This document shows, one piece after another, positions 11,347 through 21,034 of a stretch of 64,000 bases of DNA; the stretch's first letter is position 1, and each line of letters begins with the position of its first letter. Both the position numbers and the translations under genes were made by a program. The DNA is from Liopterus haemorrhoidalis. Taxonomy: Eukaryota > Arthropoda > Insecta > Coleoptera > Dytiscidae. A model generated the notes under the pieces. It was not told the DNA's origin and did no database searches. It worked only from the letters and a program-made list of their open reading frames with translations. The DNA is taken from assembly GCA_963971575.1 (NCBI GenBank), contig OZ020625.1, positions 21,380,474-21,444,473 of the forward strand, read 5' to 3'.

Positions 11347-12073
11347 ATGGCGTCAAAAAGTTGTAAACACGAGGTAGACTCATCCTGCTATATTTGCGGC
11401 GAATTTATCAAAACAAAAGAATGGTTGGATTTCTGGTGGGAATGCATCCCATCAGAAATCCAACCATCTTAAAATCCCGTATCACTGGCCAGGTATACTC
11501 ATCATAATTTAAACTCTCAAGCACCATTTTCACACTTTCGTAATTTTCTTTGAGCATTACGGAATGAGCCAAAGGAAGAGTTGGAAATTTATTTCCATTG
11601 TGAAGAAGGGCAGCTTTTAAACTTTTTGTTGAACTGTCTATGAAAAGGCCAGTCAGAAGGAATGCATGAGATTCCGACCGCCTTGCATAGGCGGTTATAC
11701 TAAATATCCTTGCTACCTTTATTTTTGTCGGACCACAAATAAAGAAAATAATGGCCAGTGACGAATTTTCACAGTTACTCAATACTCATGAAATGAAAAC
11801 CTGAAAGCAGTTGTTCATGGTTTTCTCGGAAACAACAGAGCAGACAATTAAAAAGAGCTTATTGTAACTATGCTTGATAACTTTAAACTCATTGGTTGCA
11901 GAATGTCCCTTAAAGTGCATATGTTACATGCGTACTTAGACCAATTTAAAGATAACATGGGAGCCAATTCGGAAGAACAAGGTGAACGTTTTCATCAAGA
12001 CGTGATGGAATTTGAACCTCGTTATCAGGGGCAATACAATGATAGTATGATGGGGGACTATATTTGGGTCTAA
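11347..12073 (+). pseudogene. Rearranged copy of a repeated arthropod gene (CYICGEF protein)
   Basis: Start codon at 11347 opens MASKSCKHEVDSSCYICGEF, with a zinc-binding-like CX2C. After about 80 bp the sequence folds back through a palindrome (11421-11467). Then 11430-11700 encodes on the minus strand a middle part (LLHNGNKFPTLPLAHSVM...DEYTWPVIRDFKMVGFLMG). At 11870-12073 the plus strand resumes with a C-terminal part (MSLKVHMLHAYLDQFKDN, EEQGERFHQDVMEFE, GQYNDSMMGDYIWV). I recall similar uncharacterised proteins being multicopy in arthropods, probably TE-derived; function unknown. Large internal deletion plus inversion make it inactive. Confidence 0.65.
11421..11467. repeat. 47 bp near-perfect palindrome at inversion point
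   Basis: ATGGTTGGATTTCTG and its complement flank a short GGGAATGCATCCC-type centre. It marks the point where coding sense flips in the gene above. Same palindrome in unit B at 43024-43070. Confidence 0.85.
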
Positions 12074-12390
12074 TACGAGAAAGTCCATACAATCACAGAA
12101 GAAATACGAAAAATAATCATTTCTAAACATTTTTATATATTCTGTTACAGTAGTTGTTGGTTTCGAATGGTTTTCTTGTAAATAAAACTGATTCAAATTC
12201 ATAACAAAAGTTTGTATTATTTTTACATACAATAAAGGTCTGATAAAAGGGGAATTTTCTTAAAATGTGTAATTTCATTCTGATAGCTACAAAAGCAAAC
12301 TTTTTCGGGTAAAACTAATGTTTCTTTAATTAATAATGTGGAAAAAATAAAAATCAGATATGCAGAACCCAGACTCAAAATTCTTGTTAC
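12074..12390. other. 3' flank of the rearranged gene, no further feature
   Basis: AT-rich DNA following the stop of the rearranged gene, probably its 3'UTR, with an AATAAA at about 12231. No other open frame of interest. Confidence 0.4.
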
Positions 12391-12410
12391 CGAGGGTCAA
12401 TCAAATATAA

Positions 12411-13025
12411 TACCCTTTTCACACTAGATCTTTAAGATCGGATGTTTAAGTGAATGGATCTTTAAACGCTAATGTGAAACCGTACGGCTTCGTCTAAACA
12501 CGACCGATGTTTAAGACAGAGATCTGCGTCTTAAACTTCGCCCGCATTGCCAACTTAATTCCCATTATAAAAAAATACTCCTTGAATTTGTGCTACTCTT
12601 CTTTTATCTATGTTCAGCTGTTATCATTTTATATATCGAGGTTATGAGAAGATTATTTGCGTTATTATTTAAATAAATATAATATATATATTATAGTTAT
12701 TATTAGTTTATTAATTATTTTAGTTATTCAGTTATTAGTTTATTCATTATTTTAGTTATTCAGTTATTAGTTTATTAATTATTTTAGTTATTCGGTTATT
12801 AGTTTATTAATTATTTTAGTTATTTAAGTAATATTGCAAATAAACTTCTCCTAACCTCGATATACAAAATAATGACAGAATAAATTCAAACGATATGAAA
12901 TTATGTTGGCAATACATACCGGAGATTTCTTCTTCAAATTAAACATCAAGTGTGAAAGCAAACCGCTATTAAACATCGATGAAGTTTAAGTTCAATCGTC
13001 TTAAAGATCTAGTGTGAAAAGGGTA
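12411..13025. mobile_element. Nested MITE with TACCCTTTTCACAC ends and TAA duplication
   Basis: Ends TACCCTTTTCACACTAGAT and its complement, about 27 bp, flanked by TAA on both sides (12408-12410, 13026-13028). A 3 bp TWA-type duplication suggests PIF/Harbinger; a TA reading (Tc1/mariner) is also possible. Inside are about four copies of a 32 bp AT-rich tandem unit (12698-12826). Unit B: 43987-44601, same length. Confidence 0.7.
12698..12826. repeat. 32 bp tandem repeat, about 4 units
   Basis: Unit beginning TTATTAGTTTATTAATTA and ending TTCAG repeats about four times with one or two changes each; it is internal to the nested MITE. Counterpart at 44275-44402. Confidence 0.8.
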
Positions 13026-13161
13026 TAAACAAGCCTTTCGCGACTGAGCGGCGGGAAAGGCAACAATGTGTGTTGTGGCGGTTGGGGTCGTTAGGTATGG
13101 GCTACGTAGAGAGGGAAAACCAGCCCAATTGGTTTCTTTGTTATGTTTACTAGCCCTTACG

Positions 13162-13855
13162 ATGGATGTGAAGAGTGTGCCAATCTCTGTTGCGCAAAGC
13201 ATTATTATAAAATTTCTAGCCCGTGAAAACGTGAAACGAGCCGAAATTGACCGCAGACTGCAGTCCCAGTTCGGGCAAGACACCCTTTCATGGCCAAGGG
13301 TGAAAGTTTGGTGCAACGAGTTCAAGCAAGACCGTGAACGAGTTGAAAATCAAAATCATCCTTCCCGTTCTCGCATCATTGATGAAAACATTGCTCGTGT
13401 TTGTGAGTTAGTGGAACGGGATTGACAATTAGCAGTGCTTGAAATTTCGGAGGAACTTGGTGTCAGCTGTGGAAGTGTCCAATCAATCATCCGAAAGCAC
13501 TTGGGCTTCAAAAAAATCTCAGCACGTTGGGTTCCAAAGCGGCTGAGTGATGATCTTTCACAACAACGCCAGGTCCCACTTTTCAGATCAAACGCAACAT
13601 AAACTGGTGGATATGCACTGGAAAACGCTTGAACATCCACCTTATAGTCCAGACTTATGACTATGCGATAACCACATGTTTGGGCCCCTCAAAGAAGCAC
13701 TTGGAGGCGAGCTATTGTAGAAACGTTCGTGCGCAACATGTTAGATACTCGTCTAGTTTCTTTCTACAAGAACAATATAAAGAAACTGTCCAAACGTTGG
13801 GAAAAATGCACCCTAGAAGGAGGAGACTAAATGGAAAAATAATTTGTAGAAATGT
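13162..13855 (+). pseudogene. Mariner transposase, internally deleted
   Basis: From ATG at 13162 the frame gives an N-terminal HTH (QSIIIKFLARENVKRAEIDR, RSRIIDENIARVCELVERD) to a stop at 13423-13425 (VERD*QLAVLEISEELGVS), then a second HTH and KKISARWVPKRL. The central catalytic part is deleted; the sequence jumps to LEHPPYSPDL and MFGPLKEALGG, the region of the third aspartate, with further stops, to 13855. Full-length relatives have about 340-350 aa. The product cannot be catalytic, as the first two aspartates are gone. Confidence 0.8.
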
Positions 13856-14050
13856 ATAAATATTGCTTGTAAAATAAGTTGTTAAAATAAAAGACTCCTT
13901 TATATTTGATTGCCCCTCGTATCAATAATATTTTTAAAAACAAATGAATCTTTAACATCATAATTATTGTTGGTGTCTGAAAAATTGTTTAAAATAGGTA
14001 CTATAAATTTAGCTAATTTATATGATGGAGAATTTATATTGCTGACTATA

Positions 14051-15335
14051 CCAGGTCTACAAGTATGAAATGCGGATTTTTTTCAAACTTGCCGCGCAAA
14101 CAGAGTCTATAGTTCAAAGTTTCAACACATATGGCGTTTTGTTAAGTTATCATTAAGTGTCAAATGCGTATAGGTTATAATTTGAAAAGTGATCATATAG
14201 TTTTGTTTTACTGTGTTAAAAATGTCAAATTTTGTGCCAAATAAAGAGCATTCGCGGCCAATACTACTGTTTTGTTTTCATTTGAAAAAAACTGCTGCTG
14301 AATCATACCGACTGCTTCGAGAAGCTTATGGTGAATATGCTCCATCGCAAGATAAGTGTGAACGATGGTTTCGGCGTTTCAAAAGTGGTGACTTTGATCT
14401 TACAGACAAAGAACATAGAAAACCTCCAAAAAAATATGAAGATACAAAATTGGAAACATTGCTACAGGAAGACGATAGTCAATCACAAAAACAACTAGCA
14501 GAGCAGTTAGGCGTTAGTCAACAAGCTGTTTCCAATCGCCTACGAGAGATGGGTAAGATCCAGAAAGTCGGCAGATGGGTTCCACATGCATTGAATGAGA
14601 GGCAGATGGAAAAACACAAAAACATTTGTGTAATTTTGCTTGCACGGTACAAAAGAAAGTCTTTTTTGCATCGTATCATTACTGGCGATGAAAAATGGAT
14701 TTATTTTGAAAATCCCAAACGCAAAAAATCATGGGTGAACCCAGGCTTACCATCCACATCAACTGCAAGACCGAATCGCTTTGGCAAAAAGACAATGCTC
14801 TGTACTTGGTGGACCCAAAAGGGTGTGGTCTATTATGAATTGTTAAAACCTGGTGAACAGTTAATACCCAACGCTACCAACAACAACTGATCGAAATGAA
14901 CCATTCGCTGCTCATAAAACGACCAGAATACGAAAGGAGACTGCATAAGGTAATCTTTCTTTACGATAACGTTCCATCACATAAGGCAAAAGCAGTTTGC
15001 AACACATTGGAGGCCCTCAAGTGAGAAGTGCTACCCCATGCCGCTTACTCACCAGACTTGGCCCCTTCAGATTACCACTTGTTCGCATCGATGGGTCACG
15101 CACTTACCGAGCAGCACTTTTGTTTATATGAAAATGTGAAAGAATGGCTAGATGAATGGTTTGCGGGGAAAGGGGAAGAGTTCTACTGGCGAGGTATTCA
15201 CAAATTGCCTGAAAGATGGGAAAAATGTATATCTTCTAATGGAGCATACTTTGAATAAATAAACTTTTACTGTGCTTTTGAATTTAATGTGTTTTATTTT
15301 TTAAAAAAATCCGCATTTCATACTTGTAGACCTGG
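14051..15335 (+). mobile_element. Mos1-like mariner, copy A1
   Basis: Perfect ends CCAGGTCTACAAGTATGAAA and complement, TA on both sides (14049-14050, 15336-15337), 1285 bp, the size and layout of Mos1. Identical position and defects in unit B (45604-46888). Two more copies in opposite orientation occur at 24101-25382 and 56159-57444. Confidence 0.95.
14222..15258 (+). pseudogene. Mos1-like (mauritiana group) transposase, frameshifted
   Basis: ATG at 14222 starts MSNFVPNKEHSRPILLF, as in Mos1. HTH motifs are in residues about 10-110, with the typical WVPHALNERQ and first-aspartate motif ITGDEKWIYF. A one-base loss near 14852 (compare the minus-strand copies) shifts the frame, and a TGA replaces the conserved Trp at 15021-15023 before LPHAAYSPDLAPSDYHLF, the third-aspartate motif. 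Remaining C-terminus to 15258 is intact. Not functional; same lesions in unit B. Confidence 0.92.
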
Positions 15336-15683
15336 TAGGTCTAACAGGAAAATTATTTTAATCAACCCTTTCCACTCCAAGCCTTTTTTCTTTTTATTCC
15401 ACCAGCTCCACGCCAAAACTGCGTTTTTTTAACTTTTAGTTTTTTTTTTTTTATTTTGTAAATAAAATTGATTTTTTCTTATCTGATAACCTTTATTTTA
15501 CGAGTTATTACATGATACTACATTATAATTCTGAATTCTAATCTTTATAATTCCTTCTGGTATGGTATTTTTCAAAACAAATCCCGGGGTGAAGCGAAGG
15601 TTTTGCCTCACATGTTTTGCAAAAATAGAATGTTTCTTTTCTACCACATTTTATTTATTAAAAAAGAAGAAAAAAAAGAAGTA

Positions 15684-17001
15684 CAAGGTGTCTCAAAAGA
15701 AATTTTATATTTAGTGGATCGATTAAAAGAAAAGTAAGCCGTATATAGAAAAAATGTTTATTAATTGTTAAAATACACTTTTTGGGGATTTATTTCTTAA
15801 AAATAATATCGTCTAAATGTAGACCCTCGCGTTCTCGGCACTCATTTAATCGAACAGTAAAATTACCTATGACGTCTCGGTAGGTGGACTCAGGGATGGC
15901 TGCCATTTCGTGACGGATATTTTCTTTCAAATGCGCCAGTGAAGTCGGTTTATTGGCGTAAACTTTAGATTTAAGATAACCCCATAGGAAAAAGTCCATA
16001 GGGGTTAAATCTGGACTGCGTGGAGGCCAATTTATGTCACCTCTCCGGGAGATCAATTTGCCTGAGAAAATTTCACGAACACGTGGCAGAGACATATTGG
16101 ACGTGTGTGAAGTTGCTCCATCCTGTTGGAACCATGTTCTTTGGTTATAGCTAGGAAAGTTTTGCAGTTCAGGTACCAAGAAGTTGTCTAACAAGGAGAT
16201 GTTAGCCACATAACGCTCTGAATTCACTGTAACTGCACGCCCCCTTTCGTCTTCAAAAAAGTAAGGGCCGATAATTCCTCGCGCCGACATCGCAGCCCAT
16301 ACGGTCACTTTAGGCGAATGTAGGGGTTTCTGATGTTTGCGTTTCGAATTCGTTGCACTCCAGTAGCGGCAGTTCTGCTTATTTACGTGGCCATTAAGAT
16401 GAAAATGAGCTTCATCCGAGAACAAAATGTTGGTAAACGTTGAAAATCGCTCAATCACCTGATTTACGAAATTAAGCCTCTGACTGGCATCTTGGGGCTT
16501 TAATTCTTGCACCAATTGAATTTTGTAGGGGTGCAGCTTTAGGTATTTGTGCATAATGCGATGTAATGATGATCTATGCACAATTAAAGCACTTGCGCGC
16601 TTCCGAATTGAAAGGTTCGGGTCGTCACGAACAGACTGATTAACATTCTCCACGTTTTCTACCGTTCTTGATGACCTAGGTCGCCCGGATTTTGATTTAT
16701 TCAGAGTTGTACCAGCCTCTTCAAACTTTTTAACCCAATGTCGAATGAGAGGAATGCTTGGCGCATCATTTAAGTGGCGAAAACCTCGAATACTGCAGAA
16801 TTTTCTACGCGCTACAGTCGCCGAATCACAGTTTTTGTAAAACTCTCGCACGCATAACGCGCGGTCTGCTCCCGAGAAACGCTCCATAGCGACTGGATTC
16901 CCAAGAGCCAGGCTACCGATTGACATAACCCCTGCGCCCCTCGGATACGTTGCGTTCACGCAGTAAGCTAAATAAATATAAAATTTCTTTTGAGACACCT
17001 T
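15684..17001 (-). mobile_element. DD41D mariner, copy with open transposase (unit A)
   Basis: Ends CAAGGTGTCTCAAAAGAAAT and its complement (last base changed), TA duplications at 15682-15683 and 17002-17003, 1318 bp. It sits inside the piggyBac-like element. Same insertion in unit B (47238-48547), so it predates the duplication. Confidence 0.93.
15790..16926 (-). CDS. DD41D (rosa-type) mariner transposase, intact ORF
   Basis: 378 aa from ATG at 16926 (MSIGSLALGN); an earlier in-frame start in the terminal repeat has no ATG. N-terminal HTH region about 15-140 with SKSGRPRSSRTVENV. Catalytic residues D171 (NILFSDEAHFHLNG), D269 (WFQQDGATSHT) and D311 (SPDLTPMDFFLWG); 41 residues separate the last two, the DD41D spacing described for rosa-like elements. 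The protein should cut at the 30 bp inverted ends and insert at TA. A 9-base in-frame insertion distinguishes it from the unit B copy (ANISLLDNF against EMLDNF). All three aspartates being present, activity is possible. Confidence 0.9.
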   Translation of the reverse strand: MSIGSLALGNPVAMERFSGADRALCVREFYKNCDSATVARRKFCSIRGFRHLNDAPSIPLIRHWVKKFEEAGTTLNKSKSGRPRSSRTVENVENVNQSVRDDPNLSIRKRASALIVHRSSLHRIMHKYLKLHPYKIQLVQELKPQDASQRLNFVNQVIERFSTFTNILFSDEAHFHLNGHVNKQNCRYWSATNSKRKHQKPLHSPKVTVWAAMSARGIIGPYFFEDERGRAVTVNSERYVANISLLDNFLVPELQNFPSYNQRTWFQQDGATSHTSNMSLPRVREIFSGKLISRRGDINWPPRSPDLTPMDFFLWGYLKSKVYANKPTSLAHLKENIRHEMAAIPESTYRDVIGNFTVRLNECREREGLHLDDIIFKK

Positions 17002-17013
17002 TTATTACACTAT

Positions 17014-17077
17014 GTCGAGTGTCACTCGACATTGGAGCTGGTGGAACAAAATCAATGTCGAGTGACACTCGACATTG
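17014..17077. repeat. Twin 19 bp palindromes TGTCGAGTG.CACTCGACA
   Basis: Two near-perfect palindromes about 43 bp apart, one with central T and one with central A. They lie just inside the right end of the piggyBac-like element, where such elements carry subterminal repeats that may bind transposase. Unit B (48556 onward) has one C-to-T change in the second. Confidence 0.75.
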
Positions 17078-17093
17078 GAGTGGAAAGGGTTAA

Positions 17094-17420
17094 ACCATAC
17101 ATTATGGGAATAGTAGAATTGTTTGTTACTAATGAATTATATGTTTTTTTGTCTATAGTGTTTTGGTTAAATAATTTTTTTATGATTTTATTATTTTTGT
17201 TTTGCGTTTTTGTAGTTACATCAATGTTTATGGGAATATAGGTAGTATTTCTTGTCTTCAAGTAATTTAACCATTTTTTCTTTGTAATCTTCGATATTAA
17301 TTATAACTGTTACATTAGTTTTGTCTGATTTAGTGACTAAAATTTCTTTGTTATTTTTTAAAAATAATTTAGTTTCATTATATGAGTGTAACATATCTTT
17401 GTCAAAGGTATTAAAATTTT
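17094..17420 (-). pseudogene. Penelope-like RT fragment
   Basis: Minus strand, reading from 17420 down, encodes KEILVTKSDKTNVTVII and DYKEKMVKLLEDKKYY, then after a frame change NQNTIDKKTYNSLV and IPIMYGL. These match the pre-RT and first RT motifs of Penelope-like elements (compare ILCKADKGNTITILEKTDY and LYGLPKLHKP in the intact copies at 34588-39294). It ends where the piggyBac-like end begins. Truncated and not functional. Confidence 0.7.
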
Positions 17421-17610
17421 GAGGTTTATTGATAAAATTAGTTATAATATTAAAAATAAAATAGACAGTAATAGAAGTAATAATTCAATAGTAGAACATG
17501 CTAATAATTTAAAACATGAATTTGATTTTCAAAATGCTAAAATTCTAAACAACGAAAAAATTTTAACAAAACGACTGCTTCTAGAAATGATTTATATAAA
17601 AAAAAGATAA
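17421..17610 (+). pseudogene. Penelope-like GIY-YIG C-terminal fragment
   Basis: Plus-strand frame encodes NSIVEHANNLKHEFDFQNAKIL and KRLLLEMIYI, which align with the end of the GIY-YIG nuclease domain of Penelope-like proteins (SNIAEHMISNNHNLSVNDFK). It abuts the RT fragment above in opposite orientation. In unit B a family X copy interrupts it at 49149. Confidence 0.6.
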
Positions 17611-17661
17611 AAACAACATAAATACGAAAACTGACAGAAAATTTAAGTGAAATATATTGTA

Positions 17662-18069
17662 AAGTCTGTTCCAAACGGTTAGGCGGAACTAGATTTTGCA
17701 ATTTAGTTACTTTCATCGTTTAAATCATGCTTTTCGGCCGTTTTGTTTAAGCTTTGTAAATCATACTTGCAACAAATATTTTTTGGTTAAGGTTAATATC
17801 ATTTTAAAATGTCATTTTCTTTATATTTTGATTTTTTGTGTCATTCTTAATACAAATATCCCATTTATTTATGTTTTTGTCATTAAAATATGTAAGAAAA
17901 TTAATTTAAGTTTGACATATGTCATTCGTTTCCATGGTTTCATTGTTGGAATTTTAAATTTTGACATTCCAACGTGAAAAATGAAATAACCCAAGCAAGG
18001 TCCCTTTTCGTGACAACTTAAAAGAACGAAATTCCCATTTAGTTCCGCCTAACCGTTTGAAACAGACTG
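17662..18069. mobile_element. TA-flanked MITE, family M2 (AGTCTGTTCCAAACGGTTAG ends)
   Basis: Ends AAGTCTGTTCCAAACGGT and complement of CAGTCTGTTTCAAACGGT, about 30 bp including GGCGGAACTA; TA at 17660-17661 and 18070-18071; 408 bp. Other copies: 32628-33033, 33659-34065, 50141-50539 and partial inside the hAT element at 20340-20720. Non-coding. Confidence 0.88.
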
Positions 18070-18343
18070 TAATTTAATAAAAAACAATTAATAACTCCAT
18101 CTATTGATCTTGTAACTGACTTCATTTGCAAATTCATTATGTCTTTAAAAAATATTTAATATTCATTTAGTCGACATGCACACTTAATTGTCCAAACAAG
18201 TAGGAAGATTTTAAAAAAATGTCCGTTTAATTGAAATATATTCAATGTGTATTTTAACTATTTATCTATTTACTTTTTTAACATTTTATCAACAATTTTT
18301 ATATACCTTTTATATTTGCAAGTAAGTTTATTTTATATATATA

Positions 18344-18650
18344 CAGGGTGTTTGTTTGAAACGGGGCACCCCGAAAATCTCCTTTATTTGTAAAGATTAG
18401 AAATTAATAGATTAGAAATTAGCTTTGTAAAGCTAATTTAATGTACTTTTAGGAAAAAAATATAAAATTATCGATTCCCTATGCTAGATCAAAAGTTGAC
18501 ATCATTTCCGGTGAAACCGGAAGTGCATCAGAATTCTTATAGTAACCCTTACATGGGCCCTTTTGTCTAGTTTAACTTTTGTTCTGAAGATTTTTTGTAT
18601 CTTTACAAATAAAGAAGATTTTCGGGGTGCCCCGTTTCAAATAAACACCC
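18344..18650. mobile_element. TA-flanked MITE, family M3 (CAGGGTGTTTGTTTGAAAC ends)
   Basis: Inverted ends of about 50 bp beginning CAGGGTGTTTGTTTGAAAC, followed by GGGGCACCCCGAAAATC, flanked by TA and a TA-dinucleotide run. 307 bp, non-coding. The right half also occurs at 10690-11018. In unit B (50814-50955) its right half is lost at the TA repeat. Between M2 and M3 (18070-18343) nothing else is seen. Confidence 0.8.
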
Positions 18651-18731
18651 TATATATATATATATATCTAAAAGCCTTCTACCATAGTATGGTGTAGGCT
18701 GTATTTCTTTGTTTTCTCCTTCTTTTCTATA

Positions 18732-19025
18732 TTATGGCAGTACGGGTTCATGTACGAATTTTGCCCAGTCTTTTTTGTTTCTTGTCATTCTTTTAGCTTC
18801 TATAATCGTTTTTCCTCTTTTCTCTATTATCCCTTTTACTGTTCTGTCCCATGTATTTCTTGGTCTTTCTATTCTTTGCTTTCTGTACGTTCTGGTCTCC
18901 CAGATCTGCTTCACGTGTCTTGTGTCTTTCAGTCTTTGTATGTGTCCCCACCAGGCCAGTTGTCTGTTTTCTATGAATTGTTCAATCGGTTCGATATCGA
19001 GTTCTTTTCTTATATCTGTACCAAA
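18732..19025 (-). pseudogene. LINE ORF2 C-terminal fragment (GRPRNTW type)
   Basis: Minus strand: a frame with ELDIEPIEQFIENRQLAWW, GHIQRLKDTRHVKQIW, then RPRNTWDRTVKGIIEKRGK and ends KFVHEPVLP. RGRPRNTW followed by W near the end is the usual C-terminus of many insect LINE ORF2 proteins. The 3' flank ends in a TA run at 18650-18668. Only the last ~95 residues remain. Unit B: 51044-51337. Confidence 0.75.
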
Positions 19026-19369
19026 AAATTAATACTTAACCAAACTATTTAATACGGTCAAAAAAAATTATTTATACAATTTGTAGAATTAGGTTTTAAT
19101 TAGGCCTTAAATTATATAATAGTATAATTACATTAATGAGACGTGCAGCGTTCAGCTAATTGATATTTATGCAAAATCTCGTAAAATATATTAGTCGTAA
19201 AATCTGCTACTGATTATATTTGTATATCTTACAGCAATGTCATGCTCACTAACTACAATGAGAGTTAAAGCATAAATATTTTAAAATTGTTTAAAGATAT
19301 ATAATTGATATTAAAATATCAGTACACTCACAATTTATTTCTGAGAGGTTTCAGATCTAGAAAGTGGTC
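19026..19369. other. Upstream region of the secreted-protein gene
   Basis: AT-rich, no repeat ends recognised, almost identical in unit B (51338-51681). It must hold the promoter and 5'UTR of the exon that follows if that exon is first. No TATA box can be told from the AT-rich background. Confidence 0.35.
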
Positions 19370-19712
19370 ATGTATATATTAACGATTTTGATTTTTTCTT
19401 CGAGTATATATTTTCAGGGACTCTCCTTGGAACTTATCCCTGGAGAGGAATCACAAACCATATTATCAGCTGTCAGAAAATATATATGGAGAGAAATAAA
19501 TAAAAATAGTAATTTAAAAAACGGTGAGACCCATTCGAAAAGAATAAAAGGCTATTATAGTGAACCGGATGATGAAATAAATCAGAACAATTTAAAGAAG
19601 TACCATGATACTTTGAATGAATTAAATGACTTCTACGATAAAGTATACAGATATAAATCACAGAGAAGAAAGAAAAGACACCACAAACACAAAACACACC
19701 ACCATAAAAAGG
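19370..19712 (+). CDS. Secreted-protein gene, exon 1 (unit A)
   Basis: ATG at 19370 begins MYILTILIFSSSIYFQGLS, a typical cleavable signal peptide of about 19 residues, so the product should enter the secretory pathway. Then LELIPGEESQTILSAVRKYI and a hydrophilic stretch; the last third is strongly basic with a His-rich run (RRKKRHHKHKTHHHKK). The exon ends in phase 1 at GG|GTAAAT (donor at 19713). It joins in frame to the exon at 26652-26968 (G|GT makes Gly), giving 219 aa. The last 45-50 codons differ completely from the unit B exon 51682-51931, although the signal peptide is the same. Family not recognised. Confidence 0.6.
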
Positions 19713-19738
19713 GTAAATATGCGACAAAACTCTTTTTG

Positions 19739-19772
19739 ACGATTTTTTATGTATTCTTACATAAAAAATCGT
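19739..19772. repeat. Intronic hairpin just after the donor
   Basis: ACGATTTTTTATGTA, loop TTCT, and the exact complement: a 15 bp perfect stem 26 bp downstream of the exon 1 donor. Conserved in unit B at about 51958-51991. An RNA structure could influence donor use; function unproven. Confidence 0.55.
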
Positions 19773-19854
19773 TACAAACGGTTAAATTACGTAAAAAACG
19801 GCCACAAAGTATACATAAAATAGCACCGTTCTCATACAAAAAATTGATGTGAAG

Positions 19855-21034
19855 TAGGTATGGGAAAAAAACATCGATGTATCGAAAACATCGATGTTTG
19901 TTTTTAAAACATCGATGTTTTTACCATCGATGGTCAGCTGGCGATAGTATCGATAAAACATCGATGTCTACTACCGATGTCGATGTTTAAACTTTGAAAT
20001 TCAGAAACTACCGCTAGAGGCGCTGGAATCTTAAAAATTTAATTTTTATTAAATTACTACACAAAATATAAGCGCCATCTATTGTGATATAACAATACTA
20101 ATAGTGTTAGTTTTTATTCTTCTTAGCAGTTAGCAGAATACGAAAAAATAAGAAGAAACTTCTAATTTTTGCAAACAATGCGAACGACCAACGACGCCAA
20201 CACACTTTTTCTTTTTGAGTCTTGTTGACACTTTCCCAGTTGTTATTCCTCCAATCCCTGGATTTTTGTAAGTTGTCATTAGCTATTTTTTTATATATTG
20301 AAGTTGGCTTTTCCTGAACAAAATGATCAAAAGCTTCAATTAATCGGTAAAAGTAACTAGAATTGAAAATCTAGTTCCGCCTAAAACAAAGGAACAGACT
20401 TTATTTCAACTTAAAAAAGTATAAAAATAATTGTGTATGACAGTGTTATTTTTATGTTAAATAATATAAAATTAACATTAAGATTACTATATTAGTATTG
20501 TAATAAAATCCAATATTTCATTTTAGAAATGCAAAAATAGTAAGGTCTGTTCCTTTGGTTTAGGCGGAACTAGATTTTCAATTCTAGTTACTTTTACCGA
20601 TTGATTGAAGCTTTTAGTCATTTTGTTCAGGAAAAGCCAACTTCAATATATAAAAAAATATCTAATGACAAAATGAAAATTGCGGTTAGTTCCGCCTTAT
20701 CGTTTGGAATAGACTGTAGGTACAAATTAGTATTATTATATTGGGTATAATAATATTAATGTGAAATTAATTACTATTAAAAAGGAATATTTCTATTTCA
20801 AAATCTAATAAATGCTTTTTGTGTATTAAGTGTTACTTTCTTCGTATTTTATCTTTACATTATTAAATAAAACCTATATAATATAAATAAATAGCTTTTT
20901 TTAATATTAATAAAACATCGATGTTTCCGATACATCGATGTTTTTCCTTCGATGTTTTTTCAACATCGATAGTAAGGCGCCGATGTTAACATCGATGTTA
21001 AACATCAATGTTTTGCCTTCGATGTACAACCCTA
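19855..21034. mobile_element. hAT non-autonomous element with exact 8 bp duplication
   Basis: Ends TAGGTATGGGAAAAAAACAT and complement of TAGGGTTGTACATCGAAGG; 8 bp duplication ATGTGAAG at 19847-19854 and 21035-21042. Unit B has the empty site with one ATGTGAAG (52066-52073), so insertion postdates the A/B split. Both ends are packed with CATCGATG repeats. Inside, 20340-20720 holds two M2-like MITE ends in inverted orientation. 1180 bp, non-coding. Confidence 0.93.

Larger units (their letters stand above)
12391..13919 (+). mobile_element. Mariner-like element interrupted by a MITE
   Basis: Inverted ends CGAGGGTCAATCAAATAT (12391) and complement of CGAGGGGCAATCAAATAT (ending 13919), TA on the right at 13920-13921. 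The left end carries a nested 615 bp MITE (12411-13025). The transposase remnant is at 13162-13855. Same structure, same defects in unit B (43967-45472). Confidence 0.8.
15366..17089. mobile_element. piggyBac-like non-autonomous element (split by a DD41D mariner)
   Basis: Left end CCCTTTCCACTCC (15366) next to TCAA/TTAA, right end its complement next to TTAA (17090-17093). Subterminal TTCCACCAGCTCC is also shared in inverted orientation. TTAA duplication and CCCTTT ends are those of piggyBac-type elements. Without the inserted mariner (15684-17001) it is about 400 bp and non-coding. The right end has two TGTCGAGTG(T/A)CACTCGACA palindromes. Unit B: 46919-48634. Confidence 0.6.

Noticed and set aside
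17696..17977. 93-residue hydrophobic frame in the M2 MITE
   Set aside because: It spans a MITE end to end and recurs only with it; AT-rich hydrophobic frames are expected by chance.
19473..19727. 84-residue minus-strand frame over exon 1
   Set aside because: Antisense of the signal-peptide exon, which has the better start, signal sequence and donor.
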